Below are positions 1-7,523 of a DNA stretch of 64,000 bases, one piece after another. The translations under genes and the position numbers were made by a program. The stretch's first letter is position 1, and each line of letters opens with the position of its first letter. Below the pieces are notes generated by a model that was not told where the DNA came from, made no database searches, and was given only the letters and a program-made list of their open reading frames with translations. The stretch comes from Haploplasma axanthum (GTDB lineage Bacteria > Bacillota_I > Bacilli_A > Acholeplasmatales > Acholeplasmataceae): the NCBI RefSeq assembly GCF_900660745.1, contig NZ_LR215048.1:1364001-1428000 (forward strand), given 5' to 3'.

Positions 1-353
1 TTCTATTAGAAAAAGAAAAAGGTGACTTAAGCCCACTCCCTAGAAAAGAAATCAGACAAAAGTATCACCTTAGTTTAAAAGAGGTTCATGTAACAAATGA
101 ATCACTAATATCCTATAAATCTAATAAATACTCTGTCCCTAGAAAATTTATTGGTTTAAAAGTAGGATTAACAGTTATCAAAGGAAATGAACTCCATATT
201 TATTATAAAGGAAAAATCATAACAATCCACAAAATAACGGATAAATTATTAAATATTAAAGATGAACATGATTTAAAATACGAAAAAGAAATAAAAACAA
301 AAGAAAGAACAACTATTATAAACAATGAGATGAGGAATATAAAATATGATTAA
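1..353 (+). CDS. istA: IstA transposase, C-terminal fragment (cut by window edge)
   Basis: This open frame runs in from the window edge and ends at TAA 351-353. It encodes the last ~117 residues of the same IS21-type transposase that is complete at 4549-5802. The catalytic DDE core is outside the window. The visible part is the C-terminal region beyond the integrase core. It overlaps the istB start by 8 bases, the usual coupled arrangement in this family. The truncation is an artefact of the window. Confidence 0.93.
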   Translation, partial: LLEKEKGDLSPLPRKEIRQKYHLSLKEVHVTNESLISYKSNKYSVPRKFIGLKVGLTVIKGNELHIYYKGKIITIHKITDKLLNIKDEHDLKYEKEIKTKERTTIINNEMRNIKYD

Positions 354-1098
354 CGAAGTACTTAATCAATTAACATATCTAAAACTTAAAAGTGCATATA
401 CATATTTAAAAGAACTGCATATTAATGATGAGATAACAAATACTGATTTAAAAGGAATTCATAAGATATTGAATAAAGAGGTTTTAGCTAAGGAAGAAAA
501 TAATAAATTATACAATGTTAAAGTAGCAGGTTTCCCGTTTCTTCGAACTATTGATGAATATGATTTTAGTTTTCAACCAGGTGTTAATGAAGAAAAAATA
601 AGAGGAATCATTGAATCAACCTTCTATGAAGAAGCAATTAATATATGCTTAATTGGTAACCCTGGTGTTGGTAAAACACATTTAGCTATATCAATAGCGT
701 ACTCAGTCGCTATAAGACGTAATAGTGTATATTTTATTAAGTTTAACAAACTAATAACAATCCTTAAAAACGCTTATAATGATGGAACATTTAATCGAAG
801 ACTAGGTCACTTCTTTAAATACAAACTACTTATCATTGATGAAGTGGGATTTAATGAAATAACACCTTTGGAAGCAAAGTTATTCTTTCAATTAATTGAT
901 TTACGATATACAAAAAGATCAACAATATTTACATCTAATATGACTTTTGATAAGTGGCCTCAAATATTAGGTAATGATGAAATGATAACAAAAGCTATAT
1001 TAGATAGAATTATTCATCAGTCTTATTTGTTTAATATTATTGGTCCTTCTTATAGACTTAAAGATAAACTTGAACTGAATCAAACTGAGGAATCTTAA
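346..1098 (+). CDS. istB: IstB-like ATP-binding transposition helper
   Basis: This 250-aa AAA+ ATPase helps the IstA transposase choose targets and assemble on DNA. The Walker A motif GNPGVGKTH lies near residue 106 and the Walker B stretch LLIIDEVGF near residue 161. The DnaA/DnaC-like AAA fold is preceded by a short helical N-terminus, and the length is normal for the family. The ATG overlaps the end of istA by 8 bases, so translation is probably coupled. The gene ends three bases before the terminal inverted repeat. It is identical to the IstB at 3804-4556. Confidence 0.95.
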   Translation: MINEVLNQLTYLKLKSAYTYLKELHINDEITNTDLKGIHKILNKEVLAKEENNKLYNVKVAGFPFLRTIDEYDFSFQPGVNEEKIRGIIESTFYEEAINICLIGNPGVGKTHLAISIAYSVAIRRNSVYFIKFNKLITILKNAYNDGTFNRRLGHFFKYKLLIIDEVGFNEITPLEAKLFFQLIDLRYTKRSTIFTSNMTFDKWPQILGNDEMITKAILDRIIHQSYLFNIIGPSYRLKDKLELNQTEES

Positions 1099-1100
1099 AT

Positions 1101-1135
1101 GCACACTTTTGTCCATTCTTATATTGACATTTATA
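1101..1135 (+). repeat. Terminal inverted repeat of IS copy A
   Basis: This 35-bp end starts with GCACACTTTTGTCC and finishes with ACATTTATA. It is the same as the istB-side end of copy B (3767-3801, read on the other strand). It marks the exact boundary between the IS and the flanking DNA. Confidence 0.9.
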
Positions 1136-1335
1136 AACCACGTCTTTACTTTCATACCATAAACAATTTGTTGATTAAGTTTCTTATGTTTTAAATTGGT
1201 TTCTAAAGTTTCTATGTCTTCTAATTCAAGGTCAAGTCTTACCACATCTTCATATGTTAGTTTTTTATAATTTAAAGCTAATGAATAATAGTAATTTATA
1301 ATCTCATCTGATAAATACTCTTTGTATAATCTCAT
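1136..1335 (-). pseudogene. Unknown gene, 5' part only, interrupted by IS copy A
   Basis: Starting at ATG 1335 behind an AAAGGGA ribosome site, the frame encodes about 66 natural residues (MRLYKEYLSDEIINYYY...). It then runs into the IS end at 1135, where reading continues into IS sequence until a chance stop near 1000. The visible part is hydrophilic and probably helical, and I do not recognise the family. It lies just outside the int end of the Tn916 remnant, so Tn916 inserted a few tens of bases upstream of this gene. It may be a neighbour of the truncated metallopeptidase on the other side of Tn916. Function unknown. Confidence 0.6.
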
Positions 1336-1379
1336 ACTTATTCCCTTTCATATTTGAATTAATAATATTTTTATCTTTA

Positions 1380-1552
1380 AACAAAGTATAAATTTCTAAT
1401 TATCTTTTTATATTTTCTTAAATGCTCGTAAAGCCTTATTCTATGTGCTTTCGAGTATTTTTACTGTAGGAAGATACTTCACGTTTCTTTGCATATTTCC
1501 TCATGTCTTAGCTGTCAGAAGTGGTAAATAAGTAGTAAATTCATTTGTACTA
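1380..1552. other. Right (int-side) terminus of Tn916, non-coding
   Basis: This AT-rich stretch between the int stop and the element end corresponds to the Tn916 right terminal region, where Int binds its arm and core sites. The outer boundary near 1379/1380 is placed by resemblance to the known terminal sequence and is accurate to a few bases. I see no gene in it. The 44 bases outside it (1336-1379) are AT-rich flank leading to the truncated gene at 1335. Confidence 0.7.
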
Positions 1553-2770
1553 CTAAGCAACAAGACGCTCCTGTTGCTTCTCTTTATTCAAGCGTTTCAT
1601 TTCTGCCATTGCAGAATCGAATGTTGCATGTGCGTAATAGTTCAGCGTCATGGCTATATTAGCATGTCCCATAATGTACTGTAATGCCTTTGGATTCATT
1701 CCTGCATTTGCATAGTTGGTACAGAATGTATGTCGCAAACTATGTGGAGTGATGTGTGGCAATTTATCCTCGTTATACTTATTGTATTTCTTAACAAGAC
1801 CTTTCATCATGCCGTTGTAATCACTTGCCACTTTTGGATAGTTCTTTCTATTAAGAAAGAGGAAATCACTATATCCATCAATCTCAACACGCTTATCATT
1901 CTTTCGATTCGCTAACACTCGCTTAAATGCTTGATAGGCTTCTTCAACCATAGGAACTTGACGTTCGCCACTTTTGGTCTTTGGTGTTTCAATGTAGTAC
2001 CCAATTTCAGTATCTCTCAATAGCTGATGGTCTATATTGACAAGACGATTCTCAAAATCTAAATCTGGAAGTGTCAAACCACCAAACTCTGAAATACGAA
2101 GACCTGTTTTTAAGAGTATCAGAATTTCATCATAATTTTTGCTGTAGGTTTTATCAGCTTTTGCAAAGGCTAACAGTTTTTCTTCCTGTTCTTCTGTTAG
2201 TACGGTCTTAGGGACAGTATCATCATCAAGAACTGCTTTCAGTTGAAAGTCAAATGGATTCTTCCGAACACAATCATCTTGTATAGCAATATAGAATGAA
2301 GCCTTTAAAGAACGTTTGTAGTTATTGATGGTTTGATAAGCATAACCATTTTCACTCATTCTAATAGCCCATTCTTTAGCGTCTGATGGCTTAATACTGT
2401 CAATACTTCTTACACCTAACTTGTCTTTCTTCAAAATATCCATAAGATATTTGCGTCCAGTTTCAGTGTTTTTTCTAACCTTTGGTCTTTGAGCGTTCTG
2501 TTTTGCGTAAAGCTGGCAGAGTGTCATTTTCTTTCCTACAACATCAATACCATCATGAATGTCTTTCTGTAACTCTGCGATTTTCTCTCTAAGTGAGATA
2601 CAATCACGCTTTCCTGCTGGTACTCGGTCTGTAGCCACAAGTTTCCACGAGTAAACAAATTGCGGTTCTCCAAATGAATCTATATATTTGTATAAGTATC
2701 TTCCGTCTTTTCGTTGGCTCTCTCCAGTCTTTAAGATTCGACCTTTATTGTCACGTCTTTTTTCTGACAT
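1553..2770 (-). CDS. int: Tn916 integrase (tyrosine recombinase)
   Basis: This 405-residue tyrosine recombinase catalyses excision and insertion of Tn916-family elements. The N-terminal arm-binding domain is followed by a SAM-like core-binding domain (about residues 80-175) and the catalytic domain. Visible catalytic motifs are TGLRISE (first Arg), HSLRHT and GHANIAMT, with the nucleophile Tyr379 in NYYAHA. Length and sequence match Tn916 Int, and I see no frameshift. It lies directly downstream of xis. The protein should be functional, but its left-end substrate is missing here. IS copies stand on both sides of the int-xis-orf8 segment. Confidence 0.97.
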   Translation of the reverse strand: MSEKRRDNKGRILKTGESQRKDGRYLYKYIDSFGEPQFVYSWKLVATDRVPAGKRDCISLREKIAELQKDIHDGIDVVGKKMTLCQLYAKQNAQRPKVRKNTETGRKYLMDILKKDKLGVRSIDSIKPSDAKEWAIRMSENGYAYQTINNYKRSLKASFYIAIQDDCVRKNPFDFQLKAVLDDDTVPKTVLTEEQEEKLLAFAKADKTYSKNYDEILILLKTGLRISEFGGLTLPDLDFENRLVNIDHQLLRDTEIGYYIETPKTKSGERQVPMVEEAYQAFKRVLANRKNDKRVEIDGYSDFLFLNRKNYPKVASDYNGMMKGLVKKYNKYNEDKLPHITPHSLRHTFCTNYANAGMNPKALQYIMGHANIAMTLNYYAHATFDSAMAEMKRLNKEKQQERLVA

Positions 2771-2851
2771 GGCATTTGCTCCTTTCCTTTATGGAAAGAG
2801 CCTTGATACGACTTAATACTATTTTATCATATACAAGACCCTTTGGCGACG

Positions 2852-3055
2852 CTAGATTGCGTCCAATGTATCTATAATTTTTTCAAATTGTTTTCGTTTA
2901 ATCTGAATACGATTGCCATTCATAATCAGCCAATTTGCATTTTTATTTTCCTCTGCCAAGCGTCGTAGCTTGTTTTCGCCAATACGAAAATATTTTGACG
3001 CTTCTTCAATGGTTAGGGTATAACGTTCCCAAATAGGAATGTCAGTCTGCTTCAT
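2852..3055 (-). CDS. xis: Tn916 excisionase
   Basis: This 67-residue basic DNA-binding protein has a winged-helix fold of the MerR/excisionase type. It includes [19 protein letters not shown], the usual Xis helix-turn-helix. In Tn916 it binds near the element ends and steers Int towards excision. Full length with a normal start. It precedes int by 81 bases, as in the parent transposon. Its usual readthrough transcription from the tet(M)/orf7 region is probably weakened, because the IS now separates it from orf7. Confidence 0.95.
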
Positions 3056-3515
3056 AAAATCCTCCTTTCCAAATCACTTATTTGGATTTCATAAAAGTTG
3101 TTTTACCAGCAATCGAACAGCTTTAGCAAAGCTCACGGGAGTTCCACCCCTGCATGGTTCTCATGTAGCCATACTCATTGCCTGCGACGGTTTTATCACG
3201 CTCGGACTATTGACTGTATGGGAGTATCATTATCACGATAAGAATGTCGTTGCAGGCAATCCTGCTAAAGATTGCTTCTCGGATCACTAACATGAATCGC
3301 TCGCTATCTTTATAAGATAGGTCATGGCGGTTAGTTCCGTTGGCTCTTTTCTTATCGAAACGTATTCGATTACTTTTATTCAGTTTTCAAAGAACAATGG
3401 CTCGTTAGCCTATCAAAACACATTGAAAGCTCAATATGCTTTGGTGGAATAACAAACCTCCCTGTTCGGGAAGCGTGGAATGGTTTAGCACGCTTCCACG
3501 AAAGGAGAGAGGATA
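3056..3515. other. xis-orf8 spacer of Tn916, non-coding, with a hairpin
   Basis: This 460-base stretch matches the untranslated segment between orf8 and xis in Tn916. Open frames in it lack ribosome sites and look fortuitous. The inverted repeat GGAAGCGTG / CACGCTTCC (3469-3477 and 3489-3497) lies just beyond the orf8 stop and could fold in the orf8-xis transcript. It is not followed by a T-run on the minus strand, so I do not call it a terminator. Confidence 0.55.
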
Positions 3516-3746
3516 TTACTTAATTTCAAATGACAAAATCTTTGTAATCAGTCTGGTTTCCATTCTTCCACGTAAGACTTCATCAACGACCATACTTTGA
3601 TTGCCATATTCATCTTTCATAAGTCGTAGGGAACGCTTCGTTATGTACCCTCTGTAATGATGTAGAATCTGGTTAATCGCTTCGGTATCGCCATCTGTTG
3701 CCTTTACAATGAGAGGAAAGGGAATCATAGGATATTGTGTTTTCAT
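3516..3746 (-). CDS. orf8: Tn916 Orf8, helix-turn-helix conjugative-transposon protein
   Basis: This 76-residue protein matches the small HTH-domain Orf8 of Tn916. In the parent element orf7 and orf8 are cotranscribed and activate expression running on through xis, int and, after circularisation, the transfer genes. Here it is intact: ATG 3746 follows the native site GGAGGAATTTGAAGA. The IS insertion just upstream (boundary 3766/3767) cuts it off from orf7 and from the normal promoter. It may be expressed poorly, or only by readthrough from the IS. Confidence 0.92.
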   Translation of the reverse strand: MKTQYPMIPFPLIVKATDGDTEAINQILHHYRGYITKRSLRLMKDEYGNQSMVVDEVLRGRMETRLITKILSFEIK

Positions 3747-3761
3747 TCTTCAAATTCCTCC

Positions 3762-3766
3762 ATAAA
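3762..3766. repeat. Target-site duplication of IS copy B, left (ATAAA)
   Basis: ATAAA directly abuts the IS end and is repeated at 5917-5921. In uninterrupted Tn916 the sequence occurs once at the orf7/orf8 junction. Confidence 0.88.
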
Positions 3767-3801
3767 TATAAATGTCAATATAAGAATGGACAAAAGTGTG
3801 C
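3767..3801 (+). repeat. Inverted repeat, left end of IS copy B
   Basis: This 35-bp end pairs imperfectly with 5882-5916. The matching blocks are TATAAATG at the tip, ATAAGA in the middle and AGTGTGC inside. Confidence 0.88.
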
Positions 3802-3803
3802 AT

Positions 3804-4556
3804 TTAAGATTCCTCAGTTTGATTCAGTTCAAGTTTATCTTTAAGTCTATAAGAAGGACCAATAATATTAAACAAATAAGACTGATGAATAATTCTATCT
3901 AATATAGCTTTTGTTATCATTTCATCATTACCTAATATTTGAGGCCACTTATCAAAAGTCATATTAGATGTAAATATTGTTGATCTTTTTGTATATCGTA
4001 AATCAATTAATTGAAAGAATAACTTTGCTTCCAAAGGTGTTATTTCATTAAATCCCACTTCATCAATGATAAGTAGTTTGTATTTAAAGAAGTGACCTAG
4101 TCTTCGATTAAATGTTCCATCATTATAAGCGTTTTTAAGGATTGTTATTAGTTTGTTAAACTTAATAAAATATACACTATTACGTCTTATAGCGACTGAG
4201 TACGCTATTGATATAGCTAAATGTGTTTTACCAACACCAGGGTTACCAATTAAGCATATATTAATTGCTTCTTCATAGAAGGTTGATTCAATGATTCCTC
4301 TTATTTTTTCTTCATTAACACCTGGTTGAAAACTAAAATCATATTCATCAATAGTTCGAAGAAACGGGAAACCTGCTACTTTAACATTGTATAATTTATT
4401 ATTTTCTTCCTTAGCTAAAACCTCTTTATTCAATATCTTATGAATTCCTTTTAAATCAGTATTTGTTATCTCATCATTAATATGCAGTTCTTTTAAATAT
4501 GTATATGCACTTTTAAGTTTTAGATATGTTAATTGATTAAGTACTTCGTTAATCAT
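3804..4556 (-). CDS. istB: IstB-like ATP-binding transposition helper (copy B)
   Basis: This 250-aa AAA+ ATPase is identical to the copy at 346-1098. Walker A is GNPGVGKTH and Walker B LLIIDEVGF, followed by sensor-type residues (FTSNMTF). It regulates the partner transposase and target selection. The start codon overlaps the istA stop by 8 bases, indicating translational coupling. No mutation is seen, so this copy should be active. Confidence 0.95.
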   Translation of the reverse strand: MINEVLNQLTYLKLKSAYTYLKELHINDEITNTDLKGIHKILNKEVLAKEENNKLYNVKVAGFPFLRTIDEYDFSFQPGVNEEKIRGIIESTFYEEAINICLIGNPGVGKTHLAISIAYSVAIRRNSVYFIKFNKLITILKNAYNDGTFNRRLGHFFKYKLLIIDEVGFNEITPLEAKLFFQLIDLRYTKRSTIFTSNMTFDKWPQILGNDEMITKAILDRIIHQSYLFNIIGPSYRLKDKLELNQTEES

Positions 4557-5802
4557 ATTTTATATTCCTCATCTCATTGTTTATAATAGTTGTTCTTTCT
4601 TTTGTTTTTATTTCTTTTTCGTATTTTAAATCATGTTCATCTTTAATATTTAATAATTTATCCGTTATTTTGTGGATTGTTATGATTTTTCCTTTATAAT
4701 AAATATGGAGTTCATTTCCTTTGATAACTGTTAATCCTACTTTTAAACCAATAAATTTTCTAGGGACAGAGTATTTATTAGATTTATAGGATATTAGTGA
4801 TTCATTTGTTACATGAACCTCTTTTAAACTAAGGTGATACTTTTGTCTGATTTCTTTTCTAGGGAGTGGGCTTAAGTCACCTTTTTCTTTTTCTAATAGA
4901 AACCTTCTTGGTAGTTTAGTAGCTTGACTGATATTATCATTATCTTCCTTATGAATTATTTCTAGTTTTTCATGCATTTCATAGATATCCTTATACTTAC
5001 CATTATAGTTTTTTAGCTGATCAACTATTTTATTTTGTGTTTCTGTTTTTCCTTTAGTTTGTGGTCTATATGGCATACATGGTTTAATCTTAATATTGTA
5101 GTCCTTAGCGAACTCTATTAATTTATTGGTAAAGATTGCTTCATTATCTTTATATCTTGGTTTTTCTACAAATTGTTTTAAGTTATCAATTACGAGTTCA
5201 TGTGGTACTCCACCTATTTCTTCAAAGCTTAAAGCTAAAAACTCTAACAAGTTTTCTGTTTTAGTATCTAATATTAGTTTTCTTACATTATATCTAGACC
5301 ATGATAATGTTAATGTTGGTATTGTTATAACTGTTTCAGTATTGTTTTTATCAATAAGCCTCACTTTCTCCTTCATATCAAACTGCGCTTGTACTCCCGG
5401 ATTTGTTTCAAATCTTTCTGTAAAACTCATATCTTTTTTTCTTTTAAATAGTTTATTTAAAAGGGTATCATTTCTTATATATCTATTTAAGCTAGTTCTT
5501 GAGCATGCTATATTTTTTTCTCTTTTTAAATATTTAAACAAGTGATCAATATAATCAAAGCTCTGATATTTATCAGTCAAGACTTCTAAGATATATTCTC
5601 TATGCTCATCTAAATATTTAACTCTCTTTCTAGTTTCCTTTGGAACTTCTCCATTTAAATATTTCTTAATTGTTTTTCTATCTTTCTTTAATTCTTTAGC
5701 TAGTTTACTAATATTCAATTTTATTAATCCCTCCTTGTATGCACTACTAAATAGTAGTAAGTCTTTAATGCTTGTTATTTGTTCTAGTATTATTTTTGTC
5801 AT
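4549..5802 (-). CDS. istA: IstA transposase, IS21 family (copy B)
   Basis: This 417-residue DDE transposase joins the IS ends to target DNA. An N-terminal HTH (about residues 28-50, ISKLAKELKKDRKTIKKYL) should bind the terminal repeats. The integrase-type catalytic core follows, with Asp in QFDMKE (about residue 141), Asp in VIDNLK (about residue 206) and Glu in GKTETQN (about residue 255). A C-terminal beta-rich domain completes it. The length is at the short end for IstA but all three catalytic acids are present. The overlap with istB supports a two-gene operon. Confidence 0.95.
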   Translation of the reverse strand: MTKIILEQITSIKDLLLFSSAYKEGLIKLNISKLAKELKKDRKTIKKYLNGEVPKETRKRVKYLDEHREYILEVLTDKYQSFDYIDHLFKYLKREKNIACSRTSLNRYIRNDTLLNKLFKRKKDMSFTERFETNPGVQAQFDMKEKVRLIDKNNTETVITIPTLTLSWSRYNVRKLILDTKTENLLEFLALSFEEIGGVPHELVIDNLKQFVEKPRYKDNEAIFTNKLIEFAKDYNIKIKPCMPYRPQTKGKTETQNKIVDQLKNYNGKYKDIYEMHEKLEIIHKEDNDNISQATKLPRRFLLEKEKGDLSPLPRKEIRQKYHLSLKEVHVTNESLISYKSNKYSVPRKFIGLKVGLTVIKGNELHIYYKGKIITIHKITDKLLNIKDEHDLKYEKEIKTKERTTIINNEMRNIKYD

Positions 5803-5881
5803 AATATCATCAACCTTTCGTTAATAACTATTCTAACAAAAAAGAGTACCTCTTAGTGTTAAGAATTGGGGATTCTTATTT

Positions 5882-5916
5882 GCACACTATTGGGTACTCT
5901 TATTTAACCATTTATA
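5882..5916 (-). repeat. Inverted repeat, right end of IS copy B
   Basis: This is the istA-side terminal repeat, imperfectly complementary to 3767-3801. The stop codon of the truncated orf7 (5904-5906) lies inside it. Confidence 0.88.
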
Positions 5917-6320
5917 ATAAACTTTTTAATTAAGGCTAGTCCACTGGTTCTATGCCGATAGACAGTAGAACGGTTCAATTTCAACAGGTCTGCAATTTCT
6001 GAATCGCTCATGTCCATAAAGTAAAACAGCAGTAGAATTTCACGTTTCTTGTCTGGCAACTCACGTAATGCTTCACTCAACAAATCATTTTCAACGCCTA
6101 CTGATAACCCATTGAGTGTAAAAATCTGAAAGTCAGTTGAATAGTTATCTGTTGTCGCAAACTGGCTAACAAGATAATCGCCAACATCCGAAAAGGACAC
6201 CTCACGCTTTGCAATCCTTGAAAGATAAAGCATATAATTCTTTCGCTCGTCTTCCATAGCACGTTTACAGATATAGTCAAACTGATTTTCTATTGTGGTC
6301 TGAAAAGAAGATGGTTTCAT
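5904..6320 (-). CDS. orf7: Tn916 Orf7, sigma-70-like regulator with IS-replaced C-terminus
   Basis: This protein of about 138 residues has a sigma-70 region-4 HTH (MSDSEIADLLKLNRSTVYRHR). In Tn916 Orf7 promotes transcription through orf8, xis and int. Start ATG 6320 follows GGGGTGAG; an upstream in-frame codon lacks a ribosome site. The IS entered near codon 134, so the native last residues are replaced by a short tail read from the IS end (FIING). The HTH is complete, so partial activity is possible. The downstream target operon is now physically separated from it. Confidence 0.9.
   Translation of the reverse strand: MKPSSFQTTIENQFDYICKRAMEDERKNYMLYLSRIAKREVSFSDVGDYLVSQFATTDNYSTDFQIFTLNGLSVGVENDLLSEALRELPDKKREILLLFYFMDMSDSEIADLLKLNRSTVYRHRTSGLALIKKFIING
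5917..5921. repeat. Target-site duplication of IS copy B, right (ATAAA)
   Basis: Second copy of the 5-bp duplication bounding the IS, within the last codons of orf7. Confidence 0.88.
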
Positions 6321-6824
6321 GTTTCTCACCCCCTTTCTGTCTAGGAAAGGAAGTGAGCCTTGCTCGTTTATCTCCTTTCACTCTTAGTCCCAATGTGAAA
6401 GGGGGATTTGTTGCATTACTGATAAATAAACTTTGTAAAAAAGTTCTGAATAGCCAAAAAAGCATATAAACAGATTTATTTCTCTGTTTACATGCTTCTG
6501 TTATTCTATCTATATGATTTATAAAACCACATTGGTGGACGTACTTATCTATTGCAGATAGACGACTTTTTTTGACAAGAACCCAATGTAAGGAAATTTA
6601 TTGTATATGATGTACTTCATGGCGACGTTGACCTCCAACAAACCGCCATTTGGAAGTAATATACAATATTTTAACAGCGTAAATAGCACTACCATATAAC
6701 GGTTTTTTTTATTGGCGTTTAGTAGTGCTTTTTATTAAATATAAACCTATAAACCATATAACACGTTTTTCTATACCTGTTTTTAATTCAGTAGGAACAA
6801 TAAAATGTATAGAGGTGGTCTACT
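6321..6824. other. Divergent regulatory region between orf7 and orf9
   Basis: This 500-base non-coding segment corresponds to the Tn916 control region, which holds the orf7 promoter (leftward) and the orf9 promoter (rightward). The inverted repeat AGCACTAC / GTAGTGCT (6685-6692, 6722-6729) precedes a T-rich stretch and could terminate leader transcripts. Small frames inside lack ribosome sites. Exact promoters are not resolved here. Confidence 0.5.
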
Positions 6825-7178
6825 ATGCGTAAAAAAGAAGATAAATATGATTTTAGAGCCTTTGGTTTAGCCATTAAAGAAGCTCGATTGAAACGAGGTT
6901 TAACTCGTGAACAAGTGGGAGCATTGATTGAAATTGACCCACGGTACTTAACTAATATTGAAAATAAAGGGCAACACCCCAGCATACAAGTTCTTTATGA
7001 CCTTGTATCGTTACTTCATGTTTCCGTTGATGAATTTTTCTTACCTGCTAATAACTTGGTAAAAAGCACCCGACGATTACAGATAGAGAAATACATGGAT
7101 AGCTTTACAGACAAAGAACTATCCTTAATGGAATCTTTAGCCAGCGGTATCAACGAAGCAAGAAACATCGAAGACTAA
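6825..7178 (+). CDS. orf9: Tn916 Orf9, Cro/CI-type repressor
   Basis: This 117-residue XRE-family regulator is encoded against the direction of the rest of the element, as in Tn916. The HTH covers about residues 15-68 ([20 protein letters not shown]...), followed by a short C-terminal helical tail. In Tn916 it is thought to repress orf7/orf8 transcription. Start ATG 6825 follows GAGGTGG. Downstream it shares a bidirectional terminator with orf6. Intact. Confidence 0.95.
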   Translation: MRKKEDKYDFRAFGLAIKEARLKRGLTREQVGALIEIDPRYLTNIENKGQHPSIQVLYDLVSLLHVSVDEFFLPANNLVKSTRRLQIEKYMDSFTDKELSLMESLASGINEARNIED

Positions 7179-7204
7179 TTAAAAGAATCCATACATAACG
7201 GAAA

Positions 7205-7247
7205 GAGCCGATAAAATGAGATTGTATTAATCTCATTTTATCGGCTC
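7205..7247. terminator. Bidirectional terminator between orf9 and orf6
   Basis: A perfect 18-bp stem, GAGCCGATAAAATGAGAT and its complement, has a 7-base loop. It lies 27 bases past the orf9 stop and overlaps the orf6 stop. The position between convergent genes supports termination in both directions. The T-run is weak. Confidence 0.75.
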
Positions 7248-7426
7248 TGCGTCTTTGCGTCTGGCTCTGTAATCACAGTTACTTTGAACTGCTTTATTTC
7301 AATTAAATTTTCTTGTCTGCATTTCGGACAATAGAGGGGGAATTTTTTTAATTCAGTATCTTCCCTTATCTTTAATCGTGTTTTATTTCCACATACAGGA
7401 CACAATATCCACTTGTAGTTTATAAT
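7238..7426 (-). CDS. orf6: Tn916 Orf6-like cysteine-rich KTR-domain protein
   Basis: This short protein of about 62 residues contains ILCPVCGNKTR and YCPKCRQEN, the paired CxxC knuckles of the Cys-rich KTR family found downstream of tet(M) in Tn916 elements. It ends in KTQSR before the terminator. Function is not known; a small zinc-ribbon protein is likely. No ATG, GTG or TTG lies at the right distance behind AGGAGGAG (about 7433-7440). The first plausible codons there are ATA, GTT and ATT, so the start is uncertain and may be ATT at 7426. It follows tet(M) on the same transcript. Confidence 0.72.
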   Translation of the reverse strand: MINYKWILCPVCGNKTRLKIREDTELKKFPLYCPKCRQENLIEIKQFKVTVITEPDAKTQSR

Positions 7427-7523
7427 AACTATCTCCTCCTTTACACTTTAATTCAAATCTTTATTAAAAAATATTTCATCTTATTTAACAAGAAACCATA
7501 TTTATATAACAACATAAAATACA

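Larger units (their letters stand above)
1..1135 (+). mobile_element. IS21-family insertion sequence, copy A (left part outside window)
   Basis: This is the 3' part of an IS21-type element: the end of istA, all of istB and the istB-side terminal repeat. IstB here is residue-for-residue identical to the IstB of the complete copy at 3767-5916, and the nucleotide stretches I compared are identical too. The visible terminal repeat (1101-1135) matches that of copy B. Copy A lies in the opposite orientation to copy B. Its other end and its target duplication are outside the window. Confidence 0.93.
3767..5916 (-). mobile_element. IS21-family insertion sequence, copy B, complete (2150 bp)
   Basis: This complete element has istA and istB on the minus strand and 35-bp imperfect inverted repeats at 3767-3801 and 5882-5916. 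Both repeats begin TATAAATG and finish AGTGTGC. The flanking pentamers ATAAA at 3762-3766 and 5917-5921 are a 5-bp target duplication. Removing the IS and one pentamer rejoins the orf7 and orf8 sequence as in Tn916. The 4-8 bp duplication and the two-gene layout fit IS21. The exact boundaries come from comparing the two ends and from the restored Tn916 sequence. Confidence 0.95.

Noticed and set aside
1000-1335. A 111-aa complete gene on the minus strand
   Set aside because: Its last ~45 codons are IS sequence, antisense to istB and its terminal repeat. Only the first ~66 codons are natural.
1-5916. Composite transposon made by the two IS copies around int-xis-orf8
   Set aside because: The segment between them is part of Tn916 and copy B has its own 5-bp duplication inside orf7, so the copies inserted independently. 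Copy A's outer end is not visible.
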